Below are positions 10,823 to 20,702 of a DNA stretch of 64,000 nucleotides, one piece after another. The notes under the pieces were generated by a model. It searched no databases and had not been told where the DNA came from. It saw nothing but the letters and a program-made list of their open reading frames with translations. The translations under genes and the position numbers were made by a program. Each line of letters opens with the position of its first letter. The first letter of the stretch is position 1. This DNA is from Prorocentrum cordatum (Eukaryota; Sar; Dinophyceae; Prorocentrales; Prorocentraceae), in the NCBI GenBank assembly GCA_963575745.1, contig CAUYUJ010012792.1, forward strand, positions 339,090 through 403,089, given 5' to 3'.

Positions 10823-11207
10823 GTGATGCTGATGATGCTGATGATGCTGATGGCGACGACGACGACGACTACGACGACGACGATTATGATGATGCTGATG
10901 ATGATGATGCTGATGATGATGATGATGCTGATGATGCTGATGATGATGATGATGATGATGATGATGGTGACTACCATTATTAGTATTATTGATATTGTTA
11001 CTATTAATATTACCGTTATGATAACGGTTACTATATGTTTATAAGGGCTATTATGATGGTGATGATGATGAATATGATGATCATGATGATGACGGTGATG
11101 GCGATGATGATTGGGGCGAAGAGGAGGAGGAGGAGGAGAAGGAGGATGAGGAGGAGGAGGAGGAGGGAAGAGGAGGAGGGAGGAGGAGGAGGCCCCCCTG
11201 GGGACCC

Positions 11208-11246
<39 letters not shown>

Positions 11247-11284
11247 GCGTCGTCGTCGTCGCCGTCGTAGTCGTCGTCGTCGTT

Positions 11285-11334
<50 letters not shown>

Positions 11335-11335
11335 G
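10765..11335. repeat. GAT, GGA and TCG microsatellite block
   Basis: (GAT)n at 10772-10972, an AT-rich ATTATTGATATT-like spacer to 11040, GAT to 11115, (GGA)n to 11190, then (TCG)n at 11208-11335 after a short GC-rich joint. Confidence 0.9.
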
Positions 11336-11406
11336 TGGGTCCGACAGGAGTACGAGGATGAACTGGAGGCTATGTGAGATAACACACACACACTATCAAC
11401 GTTGCA

Positions 11407-11553
11407 CTAGAGCTTTGCGGCCCAAGCTTTGCTTTGCATCCCAACTGTAAGTGAGCCAACCATGACGCCAATGCAGACCGCGAGTATTATGCCGCGGTAC
11501 CCGTGGACTGGTATTCCGCTGTCCGACCAGAATAGCCCCTTCAATCTGGAAAG
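11407..11553 (-). CDS. Candidate C-terminal exon with one membrane segment
   Basis: The minus strand reads LKGLFWSDSGIPVHGYRG, then a predicted transmembrane helix IILAVCIGVMVGSLTV, then MQSKAWAAKL and a stop at 11407. The hydrophobic run of about 17 residues with flanking polar residues is the main support. The 5' border is not visible, and no family is recognised. The plus strand is broken by stops here. Confidence 0.35.
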   Translation of the reverse strand, partial: LSRLKGLFWSDSGIPVHGYRGIILAVCIGVMVGSLTVGMQSKAWAAKL

Positions 11554-11655
11554 GGATGAGGCGAGGGCTAGGGGATGATGAACATGGAAACTCAGACGCG
11601 GACGGTGGATGATGTGATGTGAGCATGTGGAGGGAGATGGTGGGTGGGGTATTCG

Positions 11656-11826
11656 CAACAGGCGATGTCTTACTTGCTGGGCGTGCGCAACCTCGCGAAC
11701 ACATGCAAGCTGTACGCAAACAAGGATATTGACGTCCATATCAAGAACAGCATTAAGCAGGCGAGGAAATCTAAGTCTGTTTTGCTGATGCCGTTTCGTA
11801 TCAAGCCACTGTTGCAATACTGTTAG
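11656..11826 (+). CDS. Candidate 3' exon, small basic protein tail
   Basis: It follows a CAACAG acceptor at about 11661 and reads MSYLLGVRNLANTCKLY, then DIDVHIKNSIKQARKSK and a hydrophobic-basic end before TAG 11824-11826. The reading is continuous for about 55 codons in a region of moderate GC and no repeat, so chance openness is less of a concern than elsewhere. Family unknown. It could belong to one transcript with 12270-12623. Confidence 0.4.
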   Translation, partial: QQAMSYLLGVRNLANTCKLYANKDIDVHIKNSIKQARKSKSVLLMPFRIKPLLQYC

Positions 11827-11924
11827 CTGGCTACACATACACACATACATTCAGGTGTGTGTGCTTTTATACACACAAGCGTTGCATATACACACCTATC
11901 TTCTCCACCCTCCCTCCCACCATC

Positions 11925-12030
11925 CCTCCCTCCCTCACACGCCAACCCTTATCCAATATCTATCTCCATCTCTCTCTCTCTCTCTCTCTCCCTCTCCCTC
12001 CCCCTCTATCTCGCTCTCTCACTCGACCCG
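11925..12030. repeat. CT/CCCT microsatellite
   Basis: Pyrimidine tracts of TCCC and CT units in the spacer between the two candidate exons. Confidence 0.85.
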
Positions 12031-12106
12031 CTAACCCAACGGGTGCGTTATCCATATATACATACATGTGTGTGCGCGTGTGTGCGAAACCCTCAACTGG
12101 AAACAA

Positions 12107-12150
12107 TTCCCATGCACGATCCTTTGCATGTGAACTTGCGTGGGATCTCG
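12107..12150. repeat. Dispersed palindrome P, copy 4 (degenerate)
   Basis: ATTCCCATGCACGATCC, then GCATGTGAACTTGCG and TGGGATCTCGCATG: the copy 2 layout with several substitutions. Confidence 0.6.
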
Positions 12151-12269
12151 CATGCCCCCGCCATCCCCTTCCACAAACCCGACTGCCTCCCTGGCCTTGG
12201 CGGCAAACGTCAAGGGGGGGGAGCGCCGCGGATAAGACGAGATGGGGGTTCGAATCAACACGGGTGTTG

Positions 12270-12623
12270 ATTTCTTTGCCTGCGAAGGGGTGGATTGCAA
12301 TGATGCCCCGCCCTGTGGAGATCCGGGAGATCCGCCATATCTATTCGCGTGACTGGCTCTGCTCGCTTGGCTACCATACCCACCGCCTCTATGAAATCAC
12401 TGGAGGGCGAACATTCAAATCCTGGCTGCCCAAATCAGCATCGCGCCACGCGGCGACGACACCCGCGGAGTTCATTTGCGCTGATTTCGGTCATCAGGAT
12501 TTGGAGTTTCACCCTCCTGGCATGGGCTGGCAAGGCCCTATCATGATGCATACGTTCCCATACGATCCGACTTGGCTCGAGGACATTGATTTCAGTATCA
12601 AGTTCAGCGCGATGCTGTTTTGA
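12270..12623 (+). CDS. Candidate 3' exon, unknown protein
   Basis: Continuous reading of about 105 codons ending at TGA 12621-12623. It contains EIREIRHIYSRDWLCSLGY, RLYEITGGRTFKSWLPK, FICADFGHQDLEF and MMHTFPYDPTWLEDIDF. Composition is balanced, with Trp, Tyr, His and Phe well spread, which is typical of real coding sequence and unlike the neighbouring repeats. A start is not evident. An acceptor is possible near 12287. Family not recognised. Confidence 0.5.
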   Translation: MSLPAKGWIAMMPRPVEIREIRHIYSRDWLCSLGYHTHRLYEITGGRTFKSWLPKSASRHAATTPAEFICADFGHQDLEFHPPGMGWQGPIMMHTFPYDPTWLEDIDFSIKFSAMLF

Positions 12624-12674
12624 ATTAGTCGTGCCCACTGCCGCGCATTCCGAGCATGTCCTCTCTCGGTGCCC

Positions 12675-12770
12675 ACCCTCTCATCGCCCTCTCATCCTCT
12701 CATCGCCCGCTCACCCTCTCATCGCCTCCATCATCTTTCATCGCCCTCTCATCCTCGCTTCGAATCATCT
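12675..12770. repeat. CTCATCGCCCTCTCATC minisatellite
   Basis: About six loose copies of 'cctctcatcgc' in the spacer after the 12.6-kb exon. Confidence 0.7.
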
Positions 12771-12934
12771 TTCTCACCACCACCTCCTTACATTACCAAC
12801 CTATTCTCACCTCATGCTGGCGCGGCTGGTCAAGCCACTGTTCCACGCTGTCATCGTCCGCGCTGATTGGGATAAGCATTCGGAGCATTGGCGCTGAGTC
12901 CGATGAATGGGATATCTACTGAGACGAATGTTCA

Positions 12935-13326
12935 TGCGACGGCGACGACGACGACGAATACGACCTCGACGACGACGACCACGACGATGCCGACGACGAC
13001 GACGACGCCGATGACGACGGCGGCGGCGGCCTCCGCCGAGACCGTCGGAGCCCCTGGCGCATCCCTCAACGCACCCTGCTCGTGATGGTGGATGGCCCCG
13101 CGACCCTACTAGTCCTCTCTCCTCTCTCCTCCCTCCTCTGGCGTCTTCCCCCTCCTCCTCCTGCTCCTGCTCCTGCTCCTCCTCCTCCTCCTCCTCCTCC
13201 TCCTCCTCCTCCCGTTCCTCCTCATCCTCCTTCCTCTCTACCGTTATTATTACATATGAATACTATTCTCCTCTCTCCCCTCGCCCCTCGCTTCTACGGA
13301 CTCCCCCAGAAATCATCCCATCCAAC

Positions 13327-13374
<48 letters not shown>

Positions 13375-13377
13375 TAC
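12935..13377. repeat. GAC, CTC and CGT microsatellites
   Basis: (GAC)n at 12938-13025, (CTC)n at 13147-13213 and (CGT)n at 13330-13374. The intervening sequence shows no convincing exon. Confidence 0.9.
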
Positions 13378-13383
13378 TTAGGC

Positions 13384-13599
13384 TTACTTATCTGTATCGT
13401 CTACGGGGCGCCCTGGATCCGAGACGGCGGTCATCCGCCCCAAGAATCCCTTGATCGGCTGCTTTGAACACCGCACAGGACTCGGGACCCAGGGCTGTGA
13501 CAAGGTCAAAATCCACGGTACAGCCGCATAATCCGTGCAAGCATGAGGATCCGAGTCCCTGCGAGCTTCAGCCGAGAGCATCCAAACGGAGGACCCCAT
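13384..13599 (-). CDS. Weak candidate minus-strand exon
   Basis: Reads AAVPWILTLSQPWVPSPV, SKQPIKGFLGRMTAVSDPG and a stop near 13384. The stretch around 13395-13470 resembles sequence I recall recurring in dinoflagellate assemblies, so it may be repeat-derived rather than a gene. The plus strand is also open. Confidence 0.25.
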   Translation of the reverse strand: MGSSVWMLSAEARRDSDPHACTDYAAVPWILTLSQPWVPSPVRCSKQPIKGFLGRMTAVSDPGRPVDDTDK

Positions 13600-13669
13600 C
13601 GAGTGCGAGCTCGAAACATGGAAGAGTTAACATCGTTCTTGATTCGATCGAAATGCCCGAAACGAGCGA

Positions 13670-13890
13670 ATCAATCGGTCCGCCCGACCCCGATCCGCGC
13701 GACTCCGATCCGCCCGACCCCGATCCACTCGAAATGGGCGAAACCACTGCCAACAATGCTCCGAGCCCCCGACCGCCCGTCCCCGATCCGCACTGACCGA
13801 AACAAACGAAACCACCGACTGCCGATTCCGCCGACACCCGATCCACCCGACCGATCGCCCGATTCGATCGACCTCGCCATCCCGATCCGT
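13670..13890. repeat. GATCCG degenerate short repeat
   Basis: Repeats of 'cccgatccg' and 'gactccgatccgc', about 14 bases apart, giving a PTPIR-like pattern on the plus strand. A compositionally similar TCCGATTC field is at 46365-46480. Confidence 0.7.
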
Positions 13891-14243
13891 GCGATCGTCT
13901 GCCCGCGTCGCCAGGTGTGGCGTTCCTGGGGCCACCCCGCCAGAACGAGGACTTGTTGGACCTGCGCGCCAGGCGCGCCAGGTGCCTATGCGCCACGTGC
14001 TCAAAAAGTGTGCGTGTCTAGAATTATGTGCGTGCGCAGCGTGTGAGCGATGTGTAATATGCTCGTTTAGGCGTGATCTCTACGTCATGTGAATTTTCCA
14101 TGGTATATCGATTTCTCATGATGTCATCACCAAACAAAAGTGATCCGATCAAACGTGTCATGTATGAACATGATCCGACCGAACTTGCTCATGTGCACCA
14201 AATGGTCCGGATCACTATAAGTGATCCGATGGACCTCTGGGTT

Positions 14244-14286
14244 CTTTTGAGACCACTAGAAACCTATCAGTCTTCGCTGTTAGGTA
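14244..14286. repeat. Dispersed hairpin H, copy 1
   Basis: GAGACCACTAGAAACCTA, then TCAGTCTTCGCTGTTAGG. It matches 17314-17359 with few substitutions. The ACCTAAC and GTTAGGT arms pair around a short loop. It lies immediately upstream of fold-back copy A. Confidence 0.75.
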
Positions 14287-14288
14287 AA

Positions 14289-14428
14289 AACTCGGAGGTC
14301 CGCGCGGATTTCTCGGATCGGCGCCGGACCCCTCTTCCTGGCGCGCGGAGCGCGTCAGGGGCGGCGCCAGAGGCGCCGCCGGGGCCCCCCAGCGCCGATC
14401 CGAGCAATCTGCGCGGACCTCAGAGTTG
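14289..14428. repeat. Fold-back element F, copy A
   Basis: Left arm 14291-14325 (CTCGGAGGTCCGCGCGGATT, then TCTCGGATCGGCGC) pairs with the right arm 14391-14427 with about three mismatches, around a GC-rich 65-base centre. Copies are at 24362, 42247, 49161 and 53960. It encodes no protein. Confidence 0.85.
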
Positions 14429-14519
14429 CGGGTGCCCTCAGTTTTCTGCTCGTCCCATGGGGTTCTCCAGGAACGGCCTCGCTCTCAAGGCCATCGAAGG
14501 CGTTGCGCTCCCTCACAGA

Positions 14520-14541
14520 CGGCGACAGGGACGACGACGAT

Positions 14542-14588
<47 letters not shown>

Positions 14589-14615
14589 CGGGCGGCGGCG
14601 GCGGCGGCGGCTGCG
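14520..14615. repeat. (GAC)n/(GGC)n microsatellite
   Basis: GACGAC triplets grading into GGCGGC. Confidence 0.9.
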
Positions 14616-14668
14616 GCCGCGGCGGTGCCACCCTCCGCAGAAGGCGGCGGAAGCGGGCGGTGCCACCC

Positions 14669-15880
14669 TCACAGACGTGGGGGTGCTTGCGGGCGGGGTT
14701 GTGGAGCCCCCGATGGCTCAGGTTCCTGCGAGTCGCATCGCCCGTCTACCCGCGCCTCCTGGGGCCCCGATCTGGCACGACGTTGGATCGCGCAGGGAAG
14801 ACCGTTTCCGTCGAGCTTTTTTTGTTCCCATGGGGCCCACCGCGGAGCTTCCAGCGGCGAGAGGGAGCAGTGCGCGCGAAGGAGGAAGCGGGCGGAAGCG
14901 GGGGCGGCTCCGCCAGCGGGCGGAAGGCGGGCGGCAGCCGGCGGAAGCCAAGCTCGCCTCCCCTCTCCTGCTCTTCCCCCCCCCCTCACTCGCCGCCGAG
15001 CCGTCGCCCCTGCGACCGCCGCGCCCGAGGGCCGTGCCGCCCCGCGCGGGCCGCCCGCCCCGAGCCCCGCCCGGCCCTGCGCGTGCGCCGCCGGGGCCCG
15101 CTCGCGCCCGGCAAAAACAGGAGCAAGGGAGAGGTATGAGCTTCTGTTGGTGCAGGGTTTTCGGGATGAGCCACACAGGGGCTGCCAGCGCTCGTGCCCA
15201 CTCTCACCGTGGCAGTCTTCTGGTCGCCGCGGGCCACCTCCACCTGCTTGTGATGGCTCCTGGGCTCGACGGCAGCCCCCTGGCCGGAGGGAGCTGCTGC
15301 CCCCGAGATCCTGGAGTTGCAACTTCTCCGCGCCGGGCGTCTTGGCCCAGAGTCGAGCCCTGGGGCCCTCGCAGGTGGATCCGGCCCGAGAAGCGCCGCG
15401 GCCCGTGATGCTGCATCTCCGTTCGCGACACGTCGGGTCCCAGGAGAAAGAGAGAGAGAGAGAGAGAGAGCCTCGCGCCGAGCCTGGCTGGGCCGCTTCT
15501 GGGCCCAGGACCGGTGTCGGGCTGCCCCCTCCTGCCGGGGCCGTCCGTGCGCACCGTGGAGGCCCGTGCTGCTGGGCGCCCGTGGGCGCCGCCCGCCCCC
15601 GCGCCGCCGGCGCGCCCGCCTCCCGAGCGGCAGAGGCCCACACCCTGAGCACCGCGTCGGAGAAGCTGACGTACAAGAGGCCCGCCGCCGACCGCTGGCC
15701 GCTCGGATCTGCGGCGGGAGGGGGCGGTCGCGGGCGGTCTGGTGCCTCCTCCTCCTCTTTCTTAGCTGCCTCCGCCTCCTTCTCCCCCCCCCACTCCTTC
15801 TTCTCCTCCACGTCCTCCTCCATGAATCCGCACCCTCGCGCGAGCGGAATGCGAGATTGCCACGCCCGCATCCCATTCAT
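14669..15880 (-). CDS. Long GC-rich minus-strand frame, doubtful
   Basis: Open for 403 codons from ATG 15880. The first 110 residues look most protein-like: an acidic-basic stretch (EEDVEEKKEWGGEKEAEAAK), then YVSFSDAVLRVWASAAREAG near 15690-15620. The rest is Ala/Gly/Pro/Arg rich with a (CT)n insert at about 15470-15440. In sequence this GC-rich, stops are rare on every frame, and a plus frame is open across much of the same stretch. At most the 15600-15880 part is a plausible exon. Confidence 0.25.
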   Translation of the reverse strand: MNGMRAWQSRIPLARGCGFMEEDVEEKKEWGGEKEAEAAKKEEEEAPDRPRPPPPAADPSGQRSAAGLLYVSFSDAVLRVWASAAREAGAPAARGRAAPTGAQQHGPPRCARTAPAGGGSPTPVLGPEAAQPGSARGSLSLSLSFSWDPTCRERRCSITGRGASRAGSTCEGPRARLWAKTPGAEKLQLQDLGGSSSLRPGGCRRAQEPSQAGGGGPRRPEDCHGESGHERWQPLCGSSRKPCTNRSSYLSLAPVFAGRERAPAAHAQGRAGLGAGGPRGAARPSGAAVAGATARRRVRGGGRAGEGRRAWLPPAAARLPPAGGAAPASARFLLRAHCSLSPLEAPRWAPWEQKKLDGNGLPCAIQRRARSGPQEARVDGRCDSQEPEPSGAPQPRPQAPPRL

Positions 15881-16052
15881 GTATATCGGAAGGAAGCTCT
15901 ACGAGTTCCCGGCTGTAGCCAAGGTTGACGGTTTACCCAATGCAGGCTCCTCCCCCCCAAAAGCAGGCCGCCCAGAAGAGAGCGGGAACTCGGGGGCACT
16001 TCCAGGGGCTATTCGGGCCCAGCCCTCTCGTGGAAGGATGTACCCCTCGTAG
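15810..16052 (+). CDS. Candidate 3' exon, unknown protein
   Basis: Reads MRDCHARIPFMYIGRKLYEF, PAVAKVDGLPNAGSS and RAQPSRGRMYPS before TAG 16050-16052. The first 40 residues have good amino-acid balance. The minus strand 16472-15933 is also open (DPQLYGVSDLIKECVAKHWG), so the strand is unsettled. Confidence 0.3.
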   Translation, partial: TSSSMNPHPRASGMRDCHARIPFMYIGRKLYEFPAVAKVDGLPNAGSSPPKAGRPEESGNSGALPGAIRAQPSRGRMYPS

Positions 16053-16277
16053 AACACCCCAGTGTTTGGCCACACACTCTTTGATCAAGTCGGACACCCC
16101 GTAAAGTTGGGGATCAGCGTCGCCATATCTCCCCTCAGATGTTGAAGCGTGATCTGCAGAAAGTGCTACGATGGGGTCGAGCTCGCTCGCCATGCTGTTG
16201 TCCCGCCGGTTGTTGTCGCGTCGCGGCAGCACTCCAATGCGTGAGGCTTCCGCTTTGGAGTGTGGGTGCGCCTTCCC

Positions 16278-16345
16278 CTTGGCATCGCTCGGACGTGTGC
16301 ATTTGCTCGGCGAGGACCACCGAAGAGCACCCTGGATCATCTTGC
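16278..16345. repeat. Dispersed repeat shared with 61547-61615
   Basis: CTTGGCATCGCTCGGACGTG, followed by TGCATTTGCTCGGCGAGG and CATCTTGCGAGAGAA-like sequence, recurs in the same order at 61547-61615. It may be a decayed fragment of a mobile gene. Minus-strand translations of both share TRPSDAK. Confidence 0.65.
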
Positions 16346-16724
16346 GAGAGAATGCACGCACGAAGCAGACACCATGCACTGGGAATTGACGTCCGCGCGA
16401 TGGCGAGTCCCCGCCCCGTCTCAGTTTCAGTTTCCTTTGTGAGCGCCTCGCCCAGCTTCGGCCCCCCACCATCCGCGGCTGCTCTCCCCCATTCCCGCGA
16501 TCCTTGGTGCCAAGCTGCCAATGCGCAACCCGTTCAGGCCAATCCTCGCTGAGCGACCGCCAGCGCAGAAATCAACAAAATTATCCCGGCAAAGCAACCT
16601 AACAGCGATGTGTAGAAGCATATCTGGAAGCATTGCCCTTGAGATTCATGTAGGAGTCCTGGTGTAGAATTCTGGTGTCCTCGCAGTCGCTCGTCCTCCT
16701 GCTCGTCTTCGCATGTAGGAGTCC

Positions 16725-16862
16725 TAGTCCTCCTCCTCCTCCTCCTCCTCCTCCTGCTCGTCCTCCTTCTCCTGCTCCTCCTCCTCCTCCTCCTCGTGCT
16801 CGTCCTCGTCCTCCTTGTCTTGCTCGTCCTCCTCCTCCTCGTGCTCTTGCCCCTGCTCCTCC
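16725..16862. repeat. (TCC)n/(TCG) microsatellite
   Basis: CCTCCT triplets with TCGTCCTC variants, leading directly into the 74-bp tandem array. Confidence 0.9.
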
Positions 16863-17228
16863 TACAGTTGGCTCCGGGCATTGAAAATGTGGCCCGGGAA
16901 TGGAGTTCTGGGAACTCGAAGAGCACGAAGTGGCCTATACAGTTGGCTCCGGGCATTGAAAATGTGGCCCGGGAGTGAAGTTCGGGGAACTCGAAGAGCA
17001 CGAAGTGGCCTACAGCTGGCTCCGGGCATTGAAAATGTGGCCCGGGAATGGAATTCTGGGAACTCGAAGAGCACGAAGTGGCCTACAGTTGGCTCCGGGC
17101 ATTGAAAATGTGGCCCAGGAATTGAGTTCTGGGAACTCGAAGAGCACGAAGTGGCTTACAGTTGGCTCCGGGCATTCAGAATGTGGCCCGGGAATGGAGT
17201 TCTGGGACCTCGAAGACCACGAAGTGTG
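16863..17228. repeat. 73-74 bp tandem minisatellite, 5 copies
   Basis: Units begin GTTGGCTCCGGGCATTGAA at about 16867, 16941, 17015, 17087 and 17160 and end ACTCGAAGAGCACGAAGTGG. Copies differ by a few bases, and the last is the most diverged. The period is not a multiple of three. Confidence 0.9.
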
Positions 17229-17313
17229 TAACTGTTTGCTTGAAACGACTTCTGCGGATTCTCCCCGGCACCCGTCCGGCATCTGCCCAGACCCCCCTGA
17301 GGAGTCAAGATGC

Positions 17314-17359
17314 TCTCTTTTGAGACCATTAGAAACCTAACAGTCTTCGCAGTTAGGTA
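17314..17359. repeat. Dispersed hairpin H, copy 2
   Basis: TTTTGAGACCATTAGAAACC, then TAACAGTCTTCGCAGTTAGG: same as 14244-14286. ACCTAAC and GTTAGGT arms are perfect here. Confidence 0.75.
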
Positions 17360-17394
17360 CTAACAGCTTCAATTCCGGAGGAGGAGGTTGAAGC

Positions 17395-17550
17395 GGAGGC
17401 GTAAAAGAGGAGCAGGGGGCAGTTGTGGGACGTCCACGCAAGAAATGGGGCCGATCTGCTTGCTGCAAGGGGGGAGCGTACGAAACAAGGGTCAGGGCGT
17501 ACCCACCTATGGCTTTCCCGACTTGTGGTCAGATGATAAGGTCCAGCGCC
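17395..17550 (+). CDS. Weak candidate exon with AT-hook-like motif
   Basis: Reads GRPRKKWGRSACCKGGAYE and RAYPPMAFPTCGQM. GRPRKKW resembles the AT-hook core, a short DNA-binding motif that arises by chance in basic sequence. Downstream to 17870 the DNA holds loose repeats of 'tgtggycagatg', so this may be repeat rather than exon. Confidence 0.25.
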
Positions 17551-17862
17551 CCCGGGGATTTCCTCAGACGCAGTCGTATCATACCCCCCTTGTTTTTTTA
17601 TATAGTTTTATTTTCGGCTACATACCCTTAGTTTTTGGGTCATACGACAGGGGTCCCCGAAGGTTCCCTTGCTCGTGGTGGAATAGTAAGGGTACCTTCT
17701 TGCATGTTCTTCATGATAGGGCCCCCAAAGGGTCTTCCCTGTTGTGGCCAGATGTCAGGCTCCCCCTTTCAAGAATGCCGTCATTGTAGGTCAGATGCAA
17801 TCCCTCTTCATGATTTCTTCAGTTGCTGTCGAACGATCATCTCCTGAGGGCATCCCCCATTT

Positions 17863-18111
17863 GTGGCCAGATGGCCGCCTGCGACTGTTGTGCTGCTGGT
17901 TGCAATCGCATCAGCCTGTAGTGCTGCTTCAGAGCGCTACATATCCTTGCGCCAGAGGGGTAGCGTCACGACGCTCTGTTCACCACCGAGAGAGAAAGAT
18001 GATGCTCCTGACTTGCTTGCAGGCGATCGGTTTCCAATCGGCGCGTGGTCTGCCACTGACGGGGCTCCTCCCGCCACACTCACAGAAGGTGAAGCACGAG
18101 TGGGATGGTGA
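17863..18111 (+). CDS. Small ORF with signal-peptide-like start
   Basis: 82 codons from ATG 17863 to TGA. The N-terminus MARWPPATVVLLVAIASACS looks like a secretory signal. The rest is REKDDAPDLLAGDRFPIGAW and GAPPATLTEGEARVGW. No family recognised. The complementary strand is open too. Confidence 0.3.
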   Translation: MARWPPATVVLLVAIASACSAASERYISLRQRGSVTTLCSPPREKDDAPDLLAGDRFPIGAWSATDGAPPATLTEGEARVGW

Positions 18112-18204
18112 GGAGGAAGAGGAGGGGTTTCGGCGGAGCAGGGTTCTGAGAGTCGGCCTCTCGCGCCCAGCACGGGCCTTCCGCCGATGTTCGGGTCGTC
18201 GCTG

Positions 18205-18205
18205 T

Positions 18206-18267
<62 letters not shown>

Positions 18268-18268
18268 C
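18205..18268. repeat. (TTG)n microsatellite
   Basis: About 20 perfect GTT triplets, the only TTG array in the window. Confidence 0.95.
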
Positions 18269-18334
18269 CAAGACGGTGTGCCCAGAAATCCCGACCCACT
18301 CTCCCTGGGCAGCCATTTCATCCCGAGTGGTCTT

Positions 18335-18640
18335 TGCGGAGGGCCCCGACCCCCGGACGCGGCTCCCGAATGCCGAGCCATGTGGGAGCTGGACGCTCTC
18401 CACCCCGCGTTGTTTTTGCTGTTGGCCCCGGCCCCCGAGAACGGCTCCTGAATGTTGAGGCATCTGGAAGATGATCGCCGTACGGTAGGTTCGCGTCGTG
18501 TCGACCGGCGGCGACCCCGCCGCCGACGTTCAACGTTGAACGCCGACGGCGGCCCAGAATCGGTCGATGTTGAACGATCGGACGTTGCGGAGACGGCCGA
18601 TCGTTCAAGGTTGAACGATCCAGCGCGGTGTCAGGAACCA
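18335..18640. repeat. Duplicated 90-bp segment and GTTGAAC palindromes
   Basis: 'ggccccgaccccc..cggctcccgaatg' (about 18350-18385) recurs degenerate at about 18425-18455. Downstream, GTTCAACGTTGAAC is a perfect 14-bp palindrome, and GTTGAACGATCGG pairs with CCGATCGTTCAA. Confidence 0.6.
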
Positions 18641-18827
18641 ACGCCAGGGTCGACACGGCACGGACCTGCAGTAATTTTGCTCAAGGCGCTGGTGGAGGCT
18701 TGGGGAACCTGGGAGCCAGGGGCGGCCCCAGGCAGTCGCGCCTGAAGGACGCCATCGCTCGGATCCAGTCCAGGCCCGGGCGCTGGGGGCCGCCCGTCGC
18801 GCGCGTCGGCCGGGAGCCACCGAGGTC

Positions 18828-19035
18828 GGAGGAGGAGGAGGAGGAAGAGGGAGGAAGGAGGAGGGAGGAGGGAGGAGGGAGGAGAAGGAGGAGGAGGAGG
18901 AGGAGGGGGGAGGGGGGGGGGAGGAGGGAGGGAGGGAGGAGGGAGGGGGAGGGGGAGGGAGGAGGAGGAGGGAGGAGGGAGGAGGGAGGAGGTAGGAGGA
19001 GGAGGAGGAGGAGGAAGAGGAGGAGAGTGAGGAGG
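18828..19035 (+). repeat. (GGA)n/(GGGA)n microsatellite
   Basis: Purine tract of GGA and GGGA units. The following 19040-19320 is non-repetitive, with a plus frame (MRLPEGFMGSDAAVF) too weak to call. Confidence 0.9.
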
Positions 19036-19384
19036 GAGGCAATGCGGTTGCCAGAGGGCTTCATGGGGTCTGATGCGGCGGTGTTTTTATCCGTGTGTGG
19101 CATGAGTCACATCGTCCTTCTCAGCGTAACCGATTGTAACCGGTGCTCCCCGTGCAACCTTCCCGATTACCGTAGAGCCTCTCTAATAATCCTTAGGAAG
19201 CCCATGAACTCCCCTAAAACTATTAACATCTTCGTCCCTTCGATGCATGTCCTCTACTCCTCCTCCTGCACCTCCCATTCTCAAATCGCTTGTTCACTTC
19301 CCTCATCAGCGGTATCCGTGTTGTCTTCGTAGACGTCGTCGTCCTCCTCCTCCTCCTCCTTCTCCCCTCCTCGCCCTCATCCAC

Positions 19385-19660
19385 CTACCTCCTCCTGAGG
19401 GAACAGCACTTGCCTGGATATGGAGTGACCGTGAGGATGGCCCAAGCGGGCCATAGACTCCCCTGGGAGGTGACCACGAGGTTCCCGAGGAGGAGAGGCA
19501 TGAGGAGGACGCATGTGAGTCCAGGACGTGTCAACTATGCTGCACTACACCCTCCCGTCTCAAGTTCCTCCTCTCGCGTCCCTGCAGGTATTGCCGTTTG
19601 TCTACGTGGGGCGCCCCAATTGAACGACGAGCGCCCCATGGGCTTAGCATGCAGTGTGGG
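19385..19660 (+). CDS. Candidate two-exon fragment, unknown protein
   Basis: Exon a, about 19395-19512, reads YGVTVRMAQAGHRLPWEVTT and RFPRRRGMRRTH and ends at a consensus donor GTGAGT (19514). A CCCTGCAG acceptor at 19586 opens exon b, about 19587-19655 (in one frame IAVCLRGAPQLNDERP), which runs into the GAG/GAT array. The 73-base gap is a plausible short intron. Family not recognised. Confidence 0.4.
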
Positions 19661-19799
19661 AAGAGGAGGAGGAGGAGGAGGAGGAGAACGAGGATGAGGA
19701 GGAGGAGGATCAGGATGACGACGAGGAAGAGGAGGATGGTAATGATGAGGATGGAAAGGAGGAGGAGGATGAGGATGATGATGAAGCTGATGCTGATGC

Positions 19800-19831
<32 letters not shown>

Positions 19832-20625
19832 CTGATGCTTATGCTGCTGCTGGTGATGATGATGCTGAGGATGCTGGTGATTACGATGATGCTGCTGATG
19901 ATGGTGATGATGATGAGCACGGTGATGATGATGGTGATGATGTCGATGCTGATGAGGACGGTGATGATGACCATGATGTTGCTGCCGATGATGATGTTGA
20001 TGCTGATGATGAGGATGAGGGTGATGCTGATGATGCTGATGTCGAGGTTGATGAGGTTGACGATGAAGATGATGCTGATGATGATGTCGCTAATGCTGAT
20101 GCTGATGATGCTGGTGCGGATGATGATGATGATGTTGATGATGATGATGCTGCTGCTGATGATGATGATGATGACGATGTTTATGTTGATGCTGCTGATG
20201 ATGATGATGATGATGACGATGCTGATGATGATGCTGATGATGCTGCTGATGCTGGTGATGTTGCTGCTGATGATGATGATGCTGATTATGATGATGATGC
20301 TGGCGCTGACGCTGGGGACGTCGTCGCTGGTGCTTCCTGCTGCGGCTGCTGCTGCTAAGGGTGATGACGTTGATGCGGCTGATGATGATGATGATGCTAT
20401 GATGATGCTGATACTGATGCTGCTGCTGATGATGCTGATGATGCTGATGATGACGCCGATGCTGATGCTGATGCTGATGCTGATGCTGATGCGGTTGATG
20501 TTGATGCGGCTGATGATGCTGCCGCTGATGAGGGTGATGGTGATGGTGATGATGATGGTTATGATGATGTTGATGCTGATGAGCACGATGATGTTGATGC
20601 TGCCGCTGATGATGATGATGATGAC

Positions 20626-20659
<34 letters not shown>

Positions 20660-20660
20660 C

Positions 20661-20702
<42 letters not shown>

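Noticed and set aside
12220-12300. Possible tRNA (GGTTCGAATCA resembles a B box)
   Set aside because: No matching T-stem, anticodon arm or acceptor stem could be drawn around it.
16863-17228. CRISPR-like array (regular repeats)
   Set aside because: The 74-bp units are contiguous with no unique spacers, in a eukaryotic genome. It is a minisatellite.
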